Positions 36,101 to 49,281 of a DNA stretch of 64,000 nucleotides are shown one piece after another. Position 1 is the stretch's first letter; each line of letters opens with the position of its first letter. Both the position numbers and the translations under genes were made by a program. The stretch is taken from contig NC_007643.1 of assembly GCF_000013085.1 (NCBI RefSeq), forward strand, positions 2,279,001 through 2,343,000, in the 5' to 3' direction. The notes beneath the pieces were generated by a model. That model was not told the origin of the DNA and did not search any database. It worked only from the letters and a program-made list of their open reading frames with translations. The stretch is from Rhodospirillum rubrum ATCC 11170 (GTDB taxonomy: Bacteria; Pseudomonadota; Alphaproteobacteria; Rhodospirillales; Rhodospirillaceae).

Positions 36101-37015
36101 TTATTCTAGCCCGACCCCGGCGCCGTCGCGCACCAGCCGGCCGATCAGCGGCCGCAGCAACGGCAGGGCGTGGCGCAGGGCGATGCTGGGCGGGCGCAGG
36201 CGGGCCTGGGCCAGGCCGATCCTGCGGGTGATCGGCGGATCGATGATCGGGATCACCCGCACCAGCGCCGCCCCCGTCGATTGCAGGGCGACGCGCGGCG
36301 ACAAGATGGAATAGCCAAAGCCCTCGGCGACCAGGGTGTTGATCGGATCAAGGGCGTCGATCTCCAGGCAAACCTTGGCGACCAGCCCGCGACTGGCGAA
36401 GGCGCGCTCCACCTCGTCGCGCAGACCGTGCGGCGGGCCGGGCAGGATCAGCGGCAACGCCGCCGCCGCGTTGAGGGGGATCGGCGTGGGCAGCGAACTG
36501 GCCGCCGGGGCGATCAGCGCCAGACATTCGCTGGCCAAAGGCTCGACGCCAAGGTCGCCGCCGGTCTCGCCATTGAACACCAGCCCCAGATCGAGCGTGC
36601 CGTCGCGCAGCCAGCCCATGATATGGCCCGACAGCCCCTCGATCAGCCGCAACCGCACCTTGGGCAATCGCCGGGCGACCAGCCGGGCGACGGCCAGACT
36701 GACCACCGGCCCCAGCGAGGTTGGGATGCCGATCGCCAGATCGCCGGCTGGATCGTCACGCCGGGCGCGCAACAGGCCGCCCAGGCCATCCCACTCGGCA
36801 AGCAACCGCCGCCCCTCGGCCGCCAGAAGCAGGCCCTCCTCGGTGGGCAGGGTGCCGCGCGGCAGGCGGTGAAGCAGGGCGGCGCCGACCTCGTCTTCCA
36901 GCCGCTTCAGGCTTTGCGACAGCGCCGGCTGGGCGACGCGCAGGGCGCGGGCGGCGGCGGAAAACGACCCGGCGTCGACCACGGCCAGGAAATAGCGCAT
37001 CTGCCGCAGATCCAT
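36101..37015 (-). CDS. LysR-family regulator of the glutaryl-CoA genes
   Basis: A 304-residue LysR protein. The winged helix covers residues 1-60 (RYFLAVVDAGSFSAAARALR) and a ligand-binding domain follows from about 90. It is divergent from gcdH with 127 bases between starts. A long interrupted inverted repeat lies in that gap, so it probably controls gcdH and the CoA-transferase in response to glutarate or glutaryl-CoA; the ligand is inference. Confidence 0.85.
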   Translation of the reverse strand: MDLRQMRYFLAVVDAGSFSAAARALRVAQPALSQSLKRLEDEVGAALLHRLPRGTLPTEEGLLLAAEGRRLLAEWDGLGGLLRARRDDPAGDLAIGIPTSLGPVVSLAVARLVARRLPKVRLRLIEGLSGHIMGWLRDGTLDLGLVFNGETGGDLGVEPLASECLALIAPAASSLPTPIPLNAAAALPLILPGPPHGLRDEVERAFASRGLVAKVCLEIDALDPINTLVAEGFGYSILSPRVALQSTGAALVRVIPIIDPPITRRIGLAQARLRPPSIALRHALPLLRPLIGRLVRDGAGVGLE

Positions 37016-37036
37016 GGCCCGGGCCGCCCTTGCTTA

Positions 37037-37094
37037 CTTGCCATATCAAAAAATGATCGATCCCATAAAAACTCTGTTTTTGACCTATGGCAAG
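37037..37094. promoter_or_regulatory. Putative LysR operator between lysR and gcdH
   Basis: CTTGCCATATCAAAAA (37037-37052) and TTTTTGACCTATGGCAAG (37077-37094) form inverse arms that match except for two extra bases in the second. The 24-base centre is AT rich with an ATCGAT core. A two-site layout in a divergent gap is usual for LysR proteins. Confidence 0.6.
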
Positions 37095-37142
37095 CACCCG
37101 CCCACACTGGCGTCATGCTTTCGCCCGTAAGGAGCCGCCGCG

Positions 37143-38330
37143 ATGACCCGATCTCCGCTTGCCAATTGGGATGACCTGCTCGACCTGGACGGCGCTTTGG
37201 CCGAAGACGAGCGGATGATCCGCGACAGCGCCCGGGCCTATTGCCAGGACAAGCTGATGCCCCGGGTGGTCGAGGCCAACCGTCACGAACATTTCGACCG
37301 GGCGATCATGACCGAGATGGGGGCGCTTGGCCTGCTTGGTCCGACCATCCCCGAGGAATACGGCGGCCCCGGCGTCAACCATGTCGCCTATGGGCTAATC
37401 GCGCGGGAGGTCGAGCGCGTCGACAGCGGCTATCGTTCGGCGATGAGCGTGCAGTCCTCGCTGGTCATGCATCCGATCTACGCCTATGGCAGCGACGCGC
37501 AGAAGGCCACTTGGCTGCCGGCCTTGGCCAGCGGCGAGAAGATCGGCTGTTTCGGCCTGACCGAGCCCGACCATGGCTCCGATCCCGGTTCGATGAAGAC
37601 GCGGGCGACCAAAACCGCCGGCGGCTATCGGCTGAACGGCGCCAAGATGTGGATCACCAACAGCCCGATCGCCGATCTCGCCGTGGTCTGGGCCAAATCC
37701 GAGGCCCATGACGACAAGATCCGCGGCTTCCTGGTCGAACGCGGCATGAAGGGCTTTTCCACCCCGAAGATCGAGGGCAAGTTCTCGCTGCGCGCCTCGC
37801 TCACCGGCGAAATCGTCCTCGATGATTGCGTCGTGCCCGAAGCCAACCTGCTGCCTTTGGCCGAAGGATTGGCCGGGCCCTTTGGTTGCCTGAACAAGGC
37901 GCGCTATGGCATCTCGTGGGGGGCGATGGGCGCGGCCGAGTTCTGCTGGCACGCCGCCCGCCAGTATACCCTCGACCGCCTGCAGTTCGGCCGGCCGCTG
38001 GCCGCCACCCAGCTTATCCAGAAGAAACTGGCCGACATGCAGACCGAGATCACGCTCGGCCTTTTGGGCTCGCTGCGCGTCGGCCGGCTGCTTGACGAGG
38101 GCAAAGCGCGGCCCGAGGCGATTTCCCTGGTCAAGCGCAACAACGCCGGCAAGGCGCTTGATATCGCCCGCGTCGCCCGCGACATGCACGGCGGCAACGG
38201 CATCGCCGATGAATTCCACGTCATCCGCCATGTGATGAACCTGGAAAGCGTCAATACCTACGAGGGCACCCACGATGTCCACGCCCTGATCCTCGGCCGC
38301 GCCCAAACCGGGTTGCAGGCCTTCTTCTAA
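37143..38330 (+). CDS. gcdH: Glutaryl-CoA dehydrogenase
   Basis: A 395-residue acyl-CoA dehydrogenase of the glutaryl-CoA type, converting glutaryl-CoA to crotonyl-CoA with FAD. Flavin and substrate blocks are [16 protein letters not shown] and [17 protein letters not shown]. The catalytic base is Glu374 in [13 protein letters not shown], and [15 protein letters not shown] is characteristic of GcdH. It is 12 bases before the CoA-transferase gene. It serves lysine, tryptophan and benzoyl-CoA breakdown. Confidence 0.94.
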   Translation: MTRSPLANWDDLLDLDGALAEDERMIRDSARAYCQDKLMPRVVEANRHEHFDRAIMTEMGALGLLGPTIPEEYGGPGVNHVAYGLIAREVERVDSGYRSAMSVQSSLVMHPIYAYGSDAQKATWLPALASGEKIGCFGLTEPDHGSDPGSMKTRATKTAGGYRLNGAKMWITNSPIADLAVVWAKSEAHDDKIRGFLVERGMKGFSTPKIEGKFSLRASLTGEIVLDDCVVPEANLLPLAEGLAGPFGCLNKARYGISWGAMGAAEFCWHAARQYTLDRLQFGRPLAATQLIQKKLADMQTEITLGLLGSLRVGRLLDEGKARPEAISLVKRNNAGKALDIARVARDMHGGNGIADEFHVIRHVMNLESVNTYEGTHDVHALILGRAQTGLQAFF

Positions 38331-38342
38331 GGCATCCCAGCC

Positions 38343-39566
38343 ATGGCCGCAGCCCTTGATGGCATTCGCGTTCTTGATTTGTCCCGCGTGCTGGCCGGCC
38401 CCTGGGCCAGTCAGGCCCTGGCCGACCTGGGGGCCGAGGTCATCAAGATCGAGCGCCCCGGCGCCGGCGACGACACCCGGTCGTGGGGGCCGCCCTTCCT
38501 CAAGGACGAGGACGGGCGCGAGACCACCGACGCCGCCTATTTCCTGGCGGCCAATCGCGGCAAGAAATCCCTGACCGTCGATATCACCAAAGCCGAGGGC
38601 CAGGATTTGGTCCGCGCCCTGGCGGCGCGCAGCCATGTGGTGATCGAGAACTTCAAGCTGGGCGGTCTGGCGAAATACGGCCTGGACTGGCCCAGCCTGC
38701 GGGCGGTCAATCCGGCCCTGGTCTATTGCTCGATCACCGGCTTTGGCCAGACCGGCCCCTATGCGCCACGGGCGGGCTATGACGCGATGATCCAGGCGAT
38801 GTCGGGGCTGATGAGCGTGACCGGCGAACCCGATGGCGTGGCCGGCGGCGGACCGATGAAGGTGGGGGTGGCGGTGACCGATATCCTCACCGGCCTCTAT
38901 GCGGCCTTTGGCATCCTCGCCGCCCTGCGCCATGCCGAAGCCACCGGCGAGGGCCAGCACATCGACCTCGCCCTGATGGATACGGCGGTCGCCTGCATGG
39001 CCAATCAGGCGGCCAACGCCCTGGTTGGCGAGCGCGTGCCCGGCCGCCTGGGCACGGCGCACCCCAATATCGTGCCCTATCAGGCCTTCGCCACCCAGGA
39101 CGGCCATCTGATGCTGGCGGTGGGCAACGACGGCCAGTTCGCCCGCCTGTGCGCGATCGGCCAGCGCCCGGACCTGCCCCTAGATCCGCGCTTTGCCCGC
39201 AACCGCGACCGCGTGGCCCATCGCGCCGCCCTGCTGGCCGAGATCATCCCGATGATGGCGAGCCGCTCGACCGATGCCTGGATCGCCGCCCTGGAAAGCG
39301 CCGGGGTGCCTTGCGGCCCGATCAATACCCTGGATCGGGTCTTCGCCGATCCCCAGGTCATCGCCCGGGGCCTGCGCGTCGATGGCACCCACGCCGAGGC
39401 CGGCACGGTGCCGATGGTGCGCAATCCCTTGCTGCTATCAGCCACCCCGCCCACCCACACCGCCGGCCCGCCGACGCTGGGCCAGCATACTGATGGGGTG
39501 CTCAGCGACGTTCTGGGGCTGACCGCCGAGGACATCACCACCCTACGCCAAAAGGCGATCGTTTAG
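38343..39566 (+). CDS. Class III CoA-transferase, probably glutarate CoA-transferase
   Basis: A 407-residue CaiB/BaiF family transferase. The N-terminal [20 protein letters not shown] and catalytic Asp180 in [13 protein letters not shown] are typical. With gcdH immediately upstream and the same strand, it likely moves CoA from succinyl-CoA to glutarate, supplying GcdH with substrate, as in the human SUGCT/GCDH pairing; this substrate is inferred from context. A strong terminator follows. Confidence 0.85.
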   Translation: MAAALDGIRVLDLSRVLAGPWASQALADLGAEVIKIERPGAGDDTRSWGPPFLKDEDGRETTDAAYFLAANRGKKSLTVDITKAEGQDLVRALAARSHVVIENFKLGGLAKYGLDWPSLRAVNPALVYCSITGFGQTGPYAPRAGYDAMIQAMSGLMSVTGEPDGVAGGGPMKVGVAVTDILTGLYAAFGILAALRHAEATGEGQHIDLALMDTAVACMANQAANALVGERVPGRLGTAHPNIVPYQAFATQDGHLMLAVGNDGQFARLCAIGQRPDLPLDPRFARNRDRVAHRAALLAEIIPMMASRSTDAWIAALESAGVPCGPINTLDRVFADPQVIARGLRVDGTHAEAGTVPMVRNPLLLSATPPTHTAGPPTLGQHTDGVLSDVLGLTAEDITTLRQKAIV

Positions 39567-39641
39567 CGTGTGGCGATAGGCTTCTCGCCCCACATCGCCA
39601 CGCCCAGAACGCGCCGCATATCGCGCAATGTCACCATCGGC

Positions 39642-39677
39642 GCCCCCCCTGTTCAAGACGGATAGGGGGGCTTTTTT
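39642..39677 (+). terminator. Rho-independent terminator of gcdH unit
   Basis: GCCCCCCCT (39642-39650) pairs with AGGGGGGC (39664-39671), followed by six T residues. It lies 75 bases after the CoA-transferase stop and abuts the convergent transporter gene. Confidence 0.85.
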
Positions 39678-39680
39678 GGG

Positions 39681-40718
39681 TCATTCGCGCCCTGCCTTGC
39701 CGGGGGTTTCCGAAGGGCCCAGGGTATCGGCCGGTAGGGCCGGGGTCCGCTTGCGCCCCGAAGCGCAGAGGAAAACTCCGCCGAGGGCGATAACGGCGCC
39801 ACCCAGGATGACGCCCGGCCCGGGAACCTCGTCAAACATCACCCAGCCGAGGGCGGCGGCGAAGATCAGCCAGGAATACCACACCGGTCCGGTGATCGAG
39901 ACCTCGGCCAGGGCGAACCCCCGGATATTGCAGAACTGGCCCAGCAGGGCCAGCGGCCCGAAGGCGATCAGCAAGGCCAGCGTCGGCCCCTCAAGGGGCA
40001 CCCAGGTCATCAAGGCGACCGGCATCAAGATCAGCGTGCCAAACAAATTGACGTGGAACAAGATCGCCATCTTGCCCTCGCGCAGCGCCAATTGACGCAT
40101 GAGAACGCGTTCCATGGCGACGAAGGCGGCGCCAGCCAGGGGATAGAACACCGCCCCGCCGGCCAGCAGGTGATCAAGCAAGCCGCTGAGGTCGGCCCGT
40201 CCGGCGATCACCAGCACGCCCCCCACCAGCGACAGCGCCACGCCAAGCCAGCGCAGGGGCCTCACCCGCTCGCCCAGCAGCACGATGCCCAGGATCACCG
40301 AGAAGACGCCGTCCAGCAGACCGATGGCCGAGGCCTCGGCCATCGGCAGCAAGGTCACCCCCTGGATCAGGCAGGCGCCGCCCAGGCCGCCCATCATCGC
40401 CCGGCTGAAATGGCGAAAGGGGCGCGGGCTGCGGCAGGCGCTCACCCCGCCGCGCCGGGCCAAGGCGAAGCCGACGATGCAAACCAGGGCCGAGGCATAG
40501 CGGATGGCCATGATCTGCAGGCCGCCGACACCGCCGCCGGCCAGACGGCCCGAAGCATAAACCAGGGTGAAGATGACGCAGGCGACCAGAACCCAGGCGA
40601 CGCCGCGCGCCGTATCATGGACGCCATCGGGGGCGCCATCGGGGGCACTGTCAGGGGCGCCGTCGGGAGCGCCGGCGGCACGATCGCCCGGACGCGGAGC
40701 AGCGGAAGAAACGGCCAT
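39681..40718 (-). CDS. DMT/EamA-family transporter
   Basis: A 345-residue protein with ten predicted membrane helices in two EamA halves (VLVACVIFTLVYASG to VGGVLVIAG, and AVFYPLAGAAFVA to ILGGAVIALGGVFLC). Such proteins export metabolites. The N-terminal 30 residues before the first helix carry a four-residue repeat (GAPD, SAPD, GAPD, GVHD) encoded by an imperfect 12-base repeat, so its length may vary between strains. The start at 40718 is the first ATG that leaves this N tail. Substrate unknown. Confidence 0.82.
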   Translation of the reverse strand: MAVSSAAPRPGDRAAGAPDGAPDSAPDGAPDGVHDTARGVAWVLVACVIFTLVYASGRLAGGGVGGLQIMAIRYASALVCIVGFALARRGGVSACRSPRPFRHFSRAMMGGLGGACLIQGVTLLPMAEASAIGLLDGVFSVILGIVLLGERVRPLRWLGVALSLVGGVLVIAGRADLSGLLDHLLAGGAVFYPLAGAAFVAMERVLMRQLALREGKMAILFHVNLFGTLILMPVALMTWVPLEGPTLALLIAFGPLALLGQFCNIRGFALAEVSITGPVWYSWLIFAAALGWVMFDEVPGPGVILGGAVIALGGVFLCASGRKRTPALPADTLGPSETPGKAGRE

Positions 40719-42928
<2,210 letters not shown>

Positions 42929-42997
42929 GAAGCCGGGGCAAGGGCGTTCGCCCTCGCGCGAAAATGGCGTAAACTGGCGGGCGTTCTTTTGAAAATG

Positions 42998-43029
42998 GGG
43001 GAGGCGGCGGATCATCCCGCCGCTTCCCC
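42998..43029. repeat. Strong hairpin in the glpK leader
   Basis: Arms 42998-43010 and 43017-43029 pair over 13 bp with one G-T pair and a six-base loop. No T run follows. It sits 24 bases before the glpK start, where it could affect translation, or it may end thiC transcription. Confidence 0.45.
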
Positions 43030-43052
43030 GCCCCGGATCAGGACCGTCCAGC

Positions 43053-44540
43053 ATGCCCTTTCTTCTTGCCATCGACCAGGGAACCACCAGCAGCCGGGCC
43101 ATCGTTTTCGATCACGAGGGCCAGCCGATCGCCCGGGCCCAAAAGGACCTGGTCCAGTATTTCCCCGGCGATGGCTGGGTTGAACACGACGCGACGGCGA
43201 TCTGGGAAGACAGCTTGGCGGTGGCCCGCGAGGCGCTGGACCGGGCCGATGTCGCCGCCCATGCCATCAGCGCCATCGGCCTGACCAATCAACGCGAAAC
43301 CGCCGTGCTGTGGGAGCGCGCCAGCGGCCAGCCGGTTCATAACGCCATCGTCTGGCAAGATCGCCGCACGGCGGCGCTGTGCCGCGAACTGAAGGCCCAG
43401 GGCCATGAGGCGCTGGTGCGGCGCAAGACCGGCCTGCTGATCGATCCCTATTTCTCGGCCACCAAGATCGGCTGGATGCTTGATCACGATCCGGTGTTGC
43501 GCCGGCGGGCCGAAGCCGGCGAGCTGGCGTTCGGCACGGTCGAATCCTGGCTGCTCTATAAGCTGACCGGCGGCGCCGTCCACGCCAGCGACGCCACGAA
43601 CGCCGCCCGCACCTTGCTGTTCGACATCCGCGCCAACCGTTGGGACGAGGATCTTCTGGCGCTGTTTCGCATCCCCGCCGCCCTGCTGCCCCGGGTGGTC
43701 GATAACGCCGGGCGCTTTGGCGAAACCCTGCCCGGGCTGTTCGGCGCGCCGATCCCGATCACCGGCATGGCCGGCGACCAGCATGCCGCCATGGTCGGCC
43801 AGGGCTGCTTCACCCGGGGCATGATCAAATCGACCTATGGCACCGGCGCCTTCGCCCTGCTCAACATCGGCCAGACCTTCGTCGAAAGCCGCAATCAATT
43901 GCTGACCACCCTGGCCTACCGGCTGAATGGCCAGAGCACTTATGCCCTGGAAGGCTCGATCTTCGTCGCCGGGGCGGCGGTGCAATGGCTGCGCGACGGG
44001 TTGCGGGCGATTTCCAGCGCCGCCGAAACCCAGGTCCTGGCCGAAGCCGTGGCCGATACGGGCGGCTGCTATATGGTTCCGGCCTTCACCGGCCTCGGCG
44101 CCCCCTATTGGGACCCGGAGGCGCGCGGCGCCATCCTTGGCCTGACGCGCGACACCTCGCTTGAACAGGTCGCCCGCGCCGCCCTGGAGGCCCAGGGCTA
44201 TCAAACCCGCGACCTGCTCGATGCCATGGCCGCCGACAGCGGCACCAAGCCGCTGGCCCTGCGCGTCGATGGCGGCATGGTCGCTAATGATTGGGTCTGT
44301 CAGTTCCTGGCCGATATCACCGGCATCGCCGTTGAACGCCCGCGGGTGATCGAAACCACGGCGCTGGGCGCCGCCGCCCTGGCCGGCCTGGGAGCGGGGG
44401 TCTTCGCCAGCCCGGCCGACCTTGGCGGCCAATGGCACCGCGACCGCCTGTTCACCCCGCATATGCCCGCCAGCCGCCGCGAAAGCCTGTACGCCGGCTG
44501 GGTCCAGGCGGTGCGCCGGGTGGCCAGCGATCTGCGGTAA
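43053..44540 (+). CDS. glpK: Glycerol kinase
   Basis: A 495-residue FGGY-family kinase. [15 protein letters not shown] (6-20), [21 protein letters not shown] and the C-terminal [21 protein letters not shown] match glycerol kinases throughout. It phosphorylates glycerol to glycerol 3-phosphate. Glycerol facilitator and glpD are not adjacent. It is convergent with the aminotransferase gene, seven bases away. Confidence 0.96.
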   Translation: MPFLLAIDQGTTSSRAIVFDHEGQPIARAQKDLVQYFPGDGWVEHDATAIWEDSLAVAREALDRADVAAHAISAIGLTNQRETAVLWERASGQPVHNAIVWQDRRTAALCRELKAQGHEALVRRKTGLLIDPYFSATKIGWMLDHDPVLRRRAEAGELAFGTVESWLLYKLTGGAVHASDATNAARTLLFDIRANRWDEDLLALFRIPAALLPRVVDNAGRFGETLPGLFGAPIPITGMAGDQHAAMVGQGCFTRGMIKSTYGTGAFALLNIGQTFVESRNQLLTTLAYRLNGQSTYALEGSIFVAGAAVQWLRDGLRAISSAAETQVLAEAVADTGGCYMVPAFTGLGAPYWDPEARGAILGLTRDTSLEQVARAALEAQGYQTRDLLDAMAADSGTKPLALRVDGGMVANDWVCQFLADITGIAVERPRVIETTALGAAALAGLGAGVFASPADLGGQWHRDRLFTPHMPASRRESLYAGWVQAVRRVASDLR

Positions 44541-44547
44541 CGGACGA

Positions 44548-45714
44548 TCACATGCCGTCGATCACGGCGCGAACCGCGCTTTCGCCCGCCGGCCGATCGA
44601 CGGCGAGCCCCTGGGCGCTGGCTGCCGCTGCCAGGGCGGCGACGGCGCGCAGCGCGTGATCGGGTTGGGCGGCCGGGCCCATATGGCCGATGCGCAGAAC
44701 CTTGCCCGCCGTCGCCCCCCGCCCCAGCGACAGCAACACGCCCGACCGGTCGCGGGCATGATCGCGCAAGGCCTTGTCCGACAGGCCGTCGGGGATGCGG
44801 ATCGCCGTGGTGGTCGGCGAACAGAGCGCCTCGCTGGTCGGCCACAGCGCCAATCCCAGGGCCAGAATCCCCGCCCGGGTCGCCCGCGCCGTCAGGGCGT
44901 GGCGGGCCCAGACCGCCCGCTCGCCCTCGGCCAGATGGCGCGCAAGGGCGGCTTCCAGGCCATAGATCTCGGCGATCGACGGCGTGACCGGAAAGGTCCG
45001 GCCGTCCTCGATAACGTCTTGCCAATCAAGCAGGCTGAGGAACGAGCCGCGCGGCGCCTGGGGATTGGCCCGCATTTTGGCCCAGGCGCGATCGGACACG
45101 CCCAGCAAACTCAGCCCCGGGGTTCCGCCCAGGCATTTCGCCGGCGAGGTGATGAACAGATCGGCCGCCACCGCCTCGGGAAACACCTCCATGCCACCGA
45201 AGGACGACACGGCATCGACGATCAACAAGGCGCCGTGGGCGGCGACCACCGCGCCGATGTCGGCCAGCGGATTGAGCGTGCCCGAGGGCGTGTCATGATG
45301 ACAGACGGCGACCACGCCGATATCGGGGCGCGCGCGTAAGCTCCGGGCGACGTCCGCCGGATCGATCGCCGCGTCAAACGGCACGGCCAGTTCGATCACC
45401 TCGGCGCCGGCGCGCAAGGCATAGCGGCCAAAGCCCTGGCCATAAACGCCCGAGACCAAATTGAGCACCACGTCCTTGGGGCCGATCAGTCCGGCGGCGG
45501 CGGCCTCGATGCCCAAGATCGCCTCGCCTTGCAAAATCACCGGCGGCGTGGACAAGCCCATCACCCGGCCCAGCATCGCCAGAACCTGGGCGTAATAGCC
45601 GCGAAAGGCGTCGTCGCCATCATAAAGGATCGGTCGCGACAGGGCCTCGGAAACCTCGGGATAGGCGGTGACCGGGCCGGTGGTCAGCATCAGCGGCGGC
45701 GAAGGGGGAGCCAT
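44548..45714 (-). CDS. Class V aminotransferase, pyridoxamine-pyruvate transaminase-like
   Basis: A 388-residue fold-type I PLP enzyme. From memory, its sequence follows Mesorhizobium loti pyridoxamine-pyruvate transaminase more closely than serine or alanine-glyoxylate aminotransferases. Opening LTTGPVTAYPEV, DVVLNLVSGVYGQGFG, VCHHDTPSGTLNP and the C-terminal RIGHMGP all match. The PLP lysine is Lys193 (SPAKCLGG). Residues reported as key for substrate in the M. loti enzyme (Glu68, Arg336, Arg345) correspond to Glu64, Arg332 and Arg341. It is seven bases after the ABC ATPase gene, so uptake and transamination of an amine are probably linked. Confidence 0.75.
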   Translation of the reverse strand: MAPPSPPLMLTTGPVTAYPEVSEALSRPILYDGDDAFRGYYAQVLAMLGRVMGLSTPPVILQGEAILGIEAAAAGLIGPKDVVLNLVSGVYGQGFGRYALRAGAEVIELAVPFDAAIDPADVARSLRARPDIGVVAVCHHDTPSGTLNPLADIGAVVAAHGALLIVDAVSSFGGMEVFPEAVAADLFITSPAKCLGGTPGLSLLGVSDRAWAKMRANPQAPRGSFLSLLDWQDVIEDGRTFPVTPSIAEIYGLEAALARHLAEGERAVWARHALTARATRAGILALGLALWPTSEALCSPTTTAIRIPDGLSDKALRDHARDRSGVLLSLGRGATAGKVLRIGHMGPAAQPDHALRAVAALAAAASAQGLAVDRPAGESAVRAVIDGM

Positions 45715-45721
45715 GAGCGTC

Positions 45722-47404
45722 CTAAAGACCAAGGGGAACGGGCGCCGGGTCGTCGGCCCGCCGGTCGGCCGCCGTGACCGGGGGCATCCAGGCCCGTCCG
45801 GGCACCGCCGCCATCAGGGTTTTCGTATAGGGGTGATGGGGATCGGCGAACACCCGGGCGGTCGGACCGGCTTCGACCACGGCGCCATCCTTCATCACCA
45901 GGATATCATCGGCGATCTGTCCGGCCACCCGCAGATCATGGGTGATGAACAGCACCGACAAATTCAGCCGCTCGCGCAGATCGGCAAGCAGGGCCAGAAC
46001 CTGGGCCTGCACCGAGACGTCAAGGGCCGAGACCGCCTCGTCGGCGACCAGCACATCGGGATCAAGGGCCAGGGCGCGGGCCAGACCGATGCGCTGGCGC
46101 TGCCCGCCGGAGAACTCGTGGGGGAAGCGGTCCACCGCCTTGGGGTCGAGGCCGACCAGGGCGAACAGCTCGCGCACCCGGGCTTCGACCTCGCGGCGCG
46201 GCGCCCCGCGCACGATCGGCCCCTGGGCCACCAGCTCGCCAACCCGCCGCCGGGGATTGAGCGAGCCATAGGGGTCCTGGAACACCATCTGGATGCGCCG
46301 GCTTTCGCGGTGCCAGTCGTTGTCGGTCAGGGCCGATAGATCGATGTCGTCGAGATGGATGGAGCCGCTTTCGCTGGTCAGCAGGCGGACGACGCAGCGC
46401 GCCAGGGTCGATTTGCCCGAGCCGCTTTCGCCGACGATCCCCAGCGTCGCCCCGCGCCGCAGGGTGAACGACACATCCTTGACCGCATGGGTCACCCGTC
46501 CGCCCCGGCCAAAGAAGCCGCCGCTGCGATAGGTCTTCGATAGGCCCTCGACCCGCAGCAACGGCGGGCCGGTGACCGGCCGCGGCGGCGCCGGAACCAG
46601 CGGCGGCACGGCGGCGATCAGCGCCCGGGTATAGGGATGGAGCGGATGGTTGAGGACCTGGGCGGCCGCCCCCTCCTCGACCACCTCGCCGCCGCGCATC
46701 ACGGCGACGCGATCGGCGATTTCCGCCACCACGCCGAAATCATGGGTGACGAACAGCACGCCCGTGCCCTTGCGCCGCTGCAGATCGCGGATCAGGGCGA
46801 GGATCTGCGCCTGGGTGGTGACATCAAGCGCCGTGGTCGGCTCGTCGGCGATCAGCAGCGCCGGCTCCAGGGCCAGGGCCATGGCGATCATCGCCCGCTG
46901 GCGCTGCCCCCCCGACAGCTCGTGGGGATAGGCCTTGGCCGCCGCCACCGGATCGGGGATCAGCACCTCGGCCAGCAGATCAAGCACCCGGCGTTCGATC
47001 TCGGCGCGGCCAAGCGTGCCATGGGTGCGGAAGGTCTCGGCGATCTGATCGCCGATGGTATGCAGCGGATTAAGCGCCGTCATCGGTTCTTGGAAGATCA
47101 TCCCCACCCGGGCGCCGCGCACGGCGCGCATGGCCGCTTCGGACAGGCCGAGCAGATCCACGCCTTCAAGCAGGATGCGCCCGCCGGTGATCGGCGTCGA
47201 CGGCCCAAGCAGTCGCATGATGGCGCCAGCGGTCATCGATTTGCCCGAGCCGCTTTCGCCGACCAGACAGACGATCTCGTCGGCGCCGACGGTCAGCGAA
47301 ATGCCGTTTAGGGCGAAGGGACGGTCGGCGCTTTTAGGCAGGGCGACGCGCAGATCGTCGATAATCAGGCGGGGGGAGGCCAAGGGAAGGGTCGGCGCGG
47401 TCAT
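45722..47404 (-). CDS. Fused double ATPase of a peptide-type ABC importer
   Basis: A 560-residue protein with two complete ABC ATPase domains, as in GsiA. The first has Walker [13 protein letters not shown] and signature [15 protein letters not shown]; the second has [14 protein letters not shown] and [15 protein letters not shown], joined by the oligopeptide-type [11 protein letters not shown] region. It powers the adjacent permeases. Its ATG overlaps the permease stop as ATGA. Confidence 0.93.
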   Translation of the reverse strand: MTAPTLPLASPRLIIDDLRVALPKSADRPFALNGISLTVGADEIVCLVGESGSGKSMTAGAIMRLLGPSTPITGGRILLEGVDLLGLSEAAMRAVRGARVGMIFQEPMTALNPLHTIGDQIAETFRTHGTLGRAEIERRVLDLLAEVLIPDPVAAAKAYPHELSGGQRQRAMIAMALALEPALLIADEPTTALDVTTQAQILALIRDLQRRKGTGVLFVTHDFGVVAEIADRVAVMRGGEVVEEGAAAQVLNHPLHPYTRALIAAVPPLVPAPPRPVTGPPLLRVEGLSKTYRSGGFFGRGGRVTHAVKDVSFTLRRGATLGIVGESGSGKSTLARCVVRLLTSESGSIHLDDIDLSALTDNDWHRESRRIQMVFQDPYGSLNPRRRVGELVAQGPIVRGAPRREVEARVRELFALVGLDPKAVDRFPHEFSGGQRQRIGLARALALDPDVLVADEAVSALDVSVQAQVLALLADLRERLNLSVLFITHDLRVAGQIADDILVMKDGAVVEAGPTARVFADPHHPYTKTLMAAVPGRAWMPPVTAADRRADDPAPVPLGL

Positions 47405-48231
47405 TGGTCGGCAAGCCTTGGGTTAAGGGCGTCGTTCAGCCCCTGGCCGACAAGCGACACCGCCAGAACGGTCAGAAGAATGGCAAAGCCGGGGATGGCC
47501 GAAACATACCACTCGCTGCGCAGCACCCCCCGGCCCTGGCCGATCAGATTGCCCCACGAGGACACATTGGGGTCAGACAGATTAAGGAAGGCCAGCGCGC
47601 TTTCCAGCAAGATGGCCGTCGCCATCACCACGCTGGCGTAAACGATGATCGGCGGCAGGGCGTTGGGCAGGATCTCGCGGAAGATCAGCCGCAGGTCGCG
47701 CAGGCCGGCAAGGCGGGCGGCCTGAACGAATTCCCGCCCGCGCAGCGACAGGAACTCCGCCCGGGTCAGCCTAGCCGGCGCCGGCCACGAGACGATGCCG
47801 ATGGCGATCACCACGGTTTCGATGCGCGAGCCGAAAACCGCGATCAGCAGCAGCAGCAACAGGAAATTCGGCAGGGTCTGAAAGGCGTCGGTGATGCGCA
47901 TCAGGGCGTCATCGACCAGCCCGCCGTAATAGCCGGCCAGGGCGCCGACCAGCACGCCGAGCGCGATGGCGATCGAGGTGGCGACGACGCCGATCACCAG
48001 CGACAGCCGGGCGCCATGGAAGATCTGGGCGGCGATATCGCGCCCCGAATTATCCGTCCCCAGCCAGAAGCGGGGATTGTCTAGCGGCCATTGCAGCGGC
48101 CGTCCGGCCAGGGCCAGGGGATCGCGCGGGAACAACAGATCGGCGCTGAGCGCCAAACCGAGGACGGCGATCAGCAAGACCAGCCCGAGCACGGCCGACG
48201 GATTGCGGAAATAGCGACGAAAAGCGGCCAT
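47401..48231 (-). CDS. ABC importer permease, DppC-like
   Basis: A 276-residue inner-membrane permease with six helices. The DppC-type opening [17 protein letters not shown] is followed by HWLGTDN-like [11 protein letters not shown], and the EAA loop [17 protein letters not shown] contacts the ATPase. The start at 48231 is five bases after the upstream permease stop; the open frame extends further but would overlap. Substrate class is peptide, nickel or similar, by family. Confidence 0.9.
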   Translation of the reverse strand: MAAFRRYFRNPSAVLGLVLLIAVLGLALSADLLFPRDPLALAGRPLQWPLDNPRFWLGTDNSGRDIAAQIFHGARLSLVIGVVATSIAIALGVLVGALAGYYGGLVDDALMRITDAFQTLPNFLLLLLLIAVFGSRIETVVIAIGIVSWPAPARLTRAEFLSLRGREFVQAARLAGLRDLRLIFREILPNALPPIIVYASVVMATAILLESALAFLNLSDPNVSSWGNLIGQGRGVLRSEWYVSAIPGFAILLTVLAVSLVGQGLNDALNPRLADQ

Positions 48232-48235
48232 CGCT

Positions 48236-49216
48236 TCAGTGTCCTTTGGCGCGGATGCGCGGATCAAGCCGGGCATACAGCAGGTCGACGATGAAATTGA
48301 CGACGATCACCAGAACCGCCGACAGCAAGACAATGCCGAGCAGGGTATTGAGATCGCGCTGCACCACCGATTCGTAAGCCAGCCGGCCGAGGCCCGGCAG
48401 GGTGAAGACGCTTTCCACCACCACCGATCCGCCCAGCATGGTGCTGGCGTTCAGGCCGATCAGGGTCAGCATCGGCAACAGGGCGTTGCGCAGCACGTGG
48501 TGGGTGACGATCTTGGTCTCGTCCACCCCCTTGGCCCGCGCCGTGCGGACGAAATCGAGCGAGGAGACCTCGAGCATCGAGGCGCGCATGATCCGCAGAT
48601 AGGTGGCAAGGAAAATCAGCGACAGGGTGATCGTCGGCAGGGCCATATGGCGGGCGATATCCAGGGCCCGGGTCAGTCCCTGATAGCCCGCCCCCACCTC
48701 CTCGAAGCCGCCCGGCGGCAGCCAGCCCAGCTTGACGGCGAAGACGACCACGGCCATCAGCCCCAGCCAGAACGACGGCGTGGCGTAGAAGACCAGCCCA
48801 AGGGTGGAGATCAGCGTATCGGGCCATTTATTGACCCGCCGCGCCGCCAGAACGCCCAGGGCCACGCCGCCGCTCACCGCCACCACCAGCGAGGCGCCCA
48901 TCAGCAGCAAGGTGACCGGCAGGCGTTCGACGATCACATCGATCACCGGCTTGCCGTAGATGGCCGAATAGCCCAGGTCGAACTGCACGAGGCGCAGCAG
49001 ATAGCGCCCCAACTGCACCGCCACCGGGGCGTCAAGCCCATAGAAGTGGCGGAGCGTTTCGATGATCTGGGCATCGCCGCCGCCCATCTGGGCCAACAGC
49101 GCGTCGACCGTGTCGCCCGGGGCGAGTTGCAACAGCAGAAAAACGCCGACCAGAATGATCAGCAAACTGGGGATGCTTGTCGCCAACCGGCGCAGGGCGA
49201 ACAGGAAAAGGCTCAT
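48236..49216 (-). CDS. ABC importer permease, DppB-like
   Basis: A 326-residue DppB-type permease. It begins with the usual RRLATSIPSLLIILVGVFLL helix, has a large loop with APGDTVDALL, and carries the EAA motif LDFVRTARAKGVDETKI. The C-terminal VFTLPGLGRLAYESVVQRD is a family signature. Second gene of the importer, 65 bases after the binding-protein gene. Confidence 0.92.
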   Translation of the reverse strand: MSLFLFALRRLATSIPSLLIILVGVFLLLQLAPGDTVDALLAQMGGGDAQIIETLRHFYGLDAPVAVQLGRYLLRLVQFDLGYSAIYGKPVIDVIVERLPVTLLLMGASLVVAVSGGVALGVLAARRVNKWPDTLISTLGLVFYATPSFWLGLMAVVVFAVKLGWLPPGGFEEVGAGYQGLTRALDIARHMALPTITLSLIFLATYLRIMRASMLEVSSLDFVRTARAKGVDETKIVTHHVLRNALLPMLTLIGLNASTMLGGSVVVESVFTLPGLGRLAYESVVQRDLNTLLGIVLLSAVLVIVVNFIVDLLYARLDPRIRAKGH

Positions 49217-49281
49217 GAAATCGTCCGATTTTCACTCTGGCGGGCCACCCGAAAGCGGCCCGCCGACCCCGATGGTAAATC

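Noticed and set aside
40620-40680. A CRISPR-like short repeat
   Set aside because: The units are 12-base coding repeats in frame, with no spacers.
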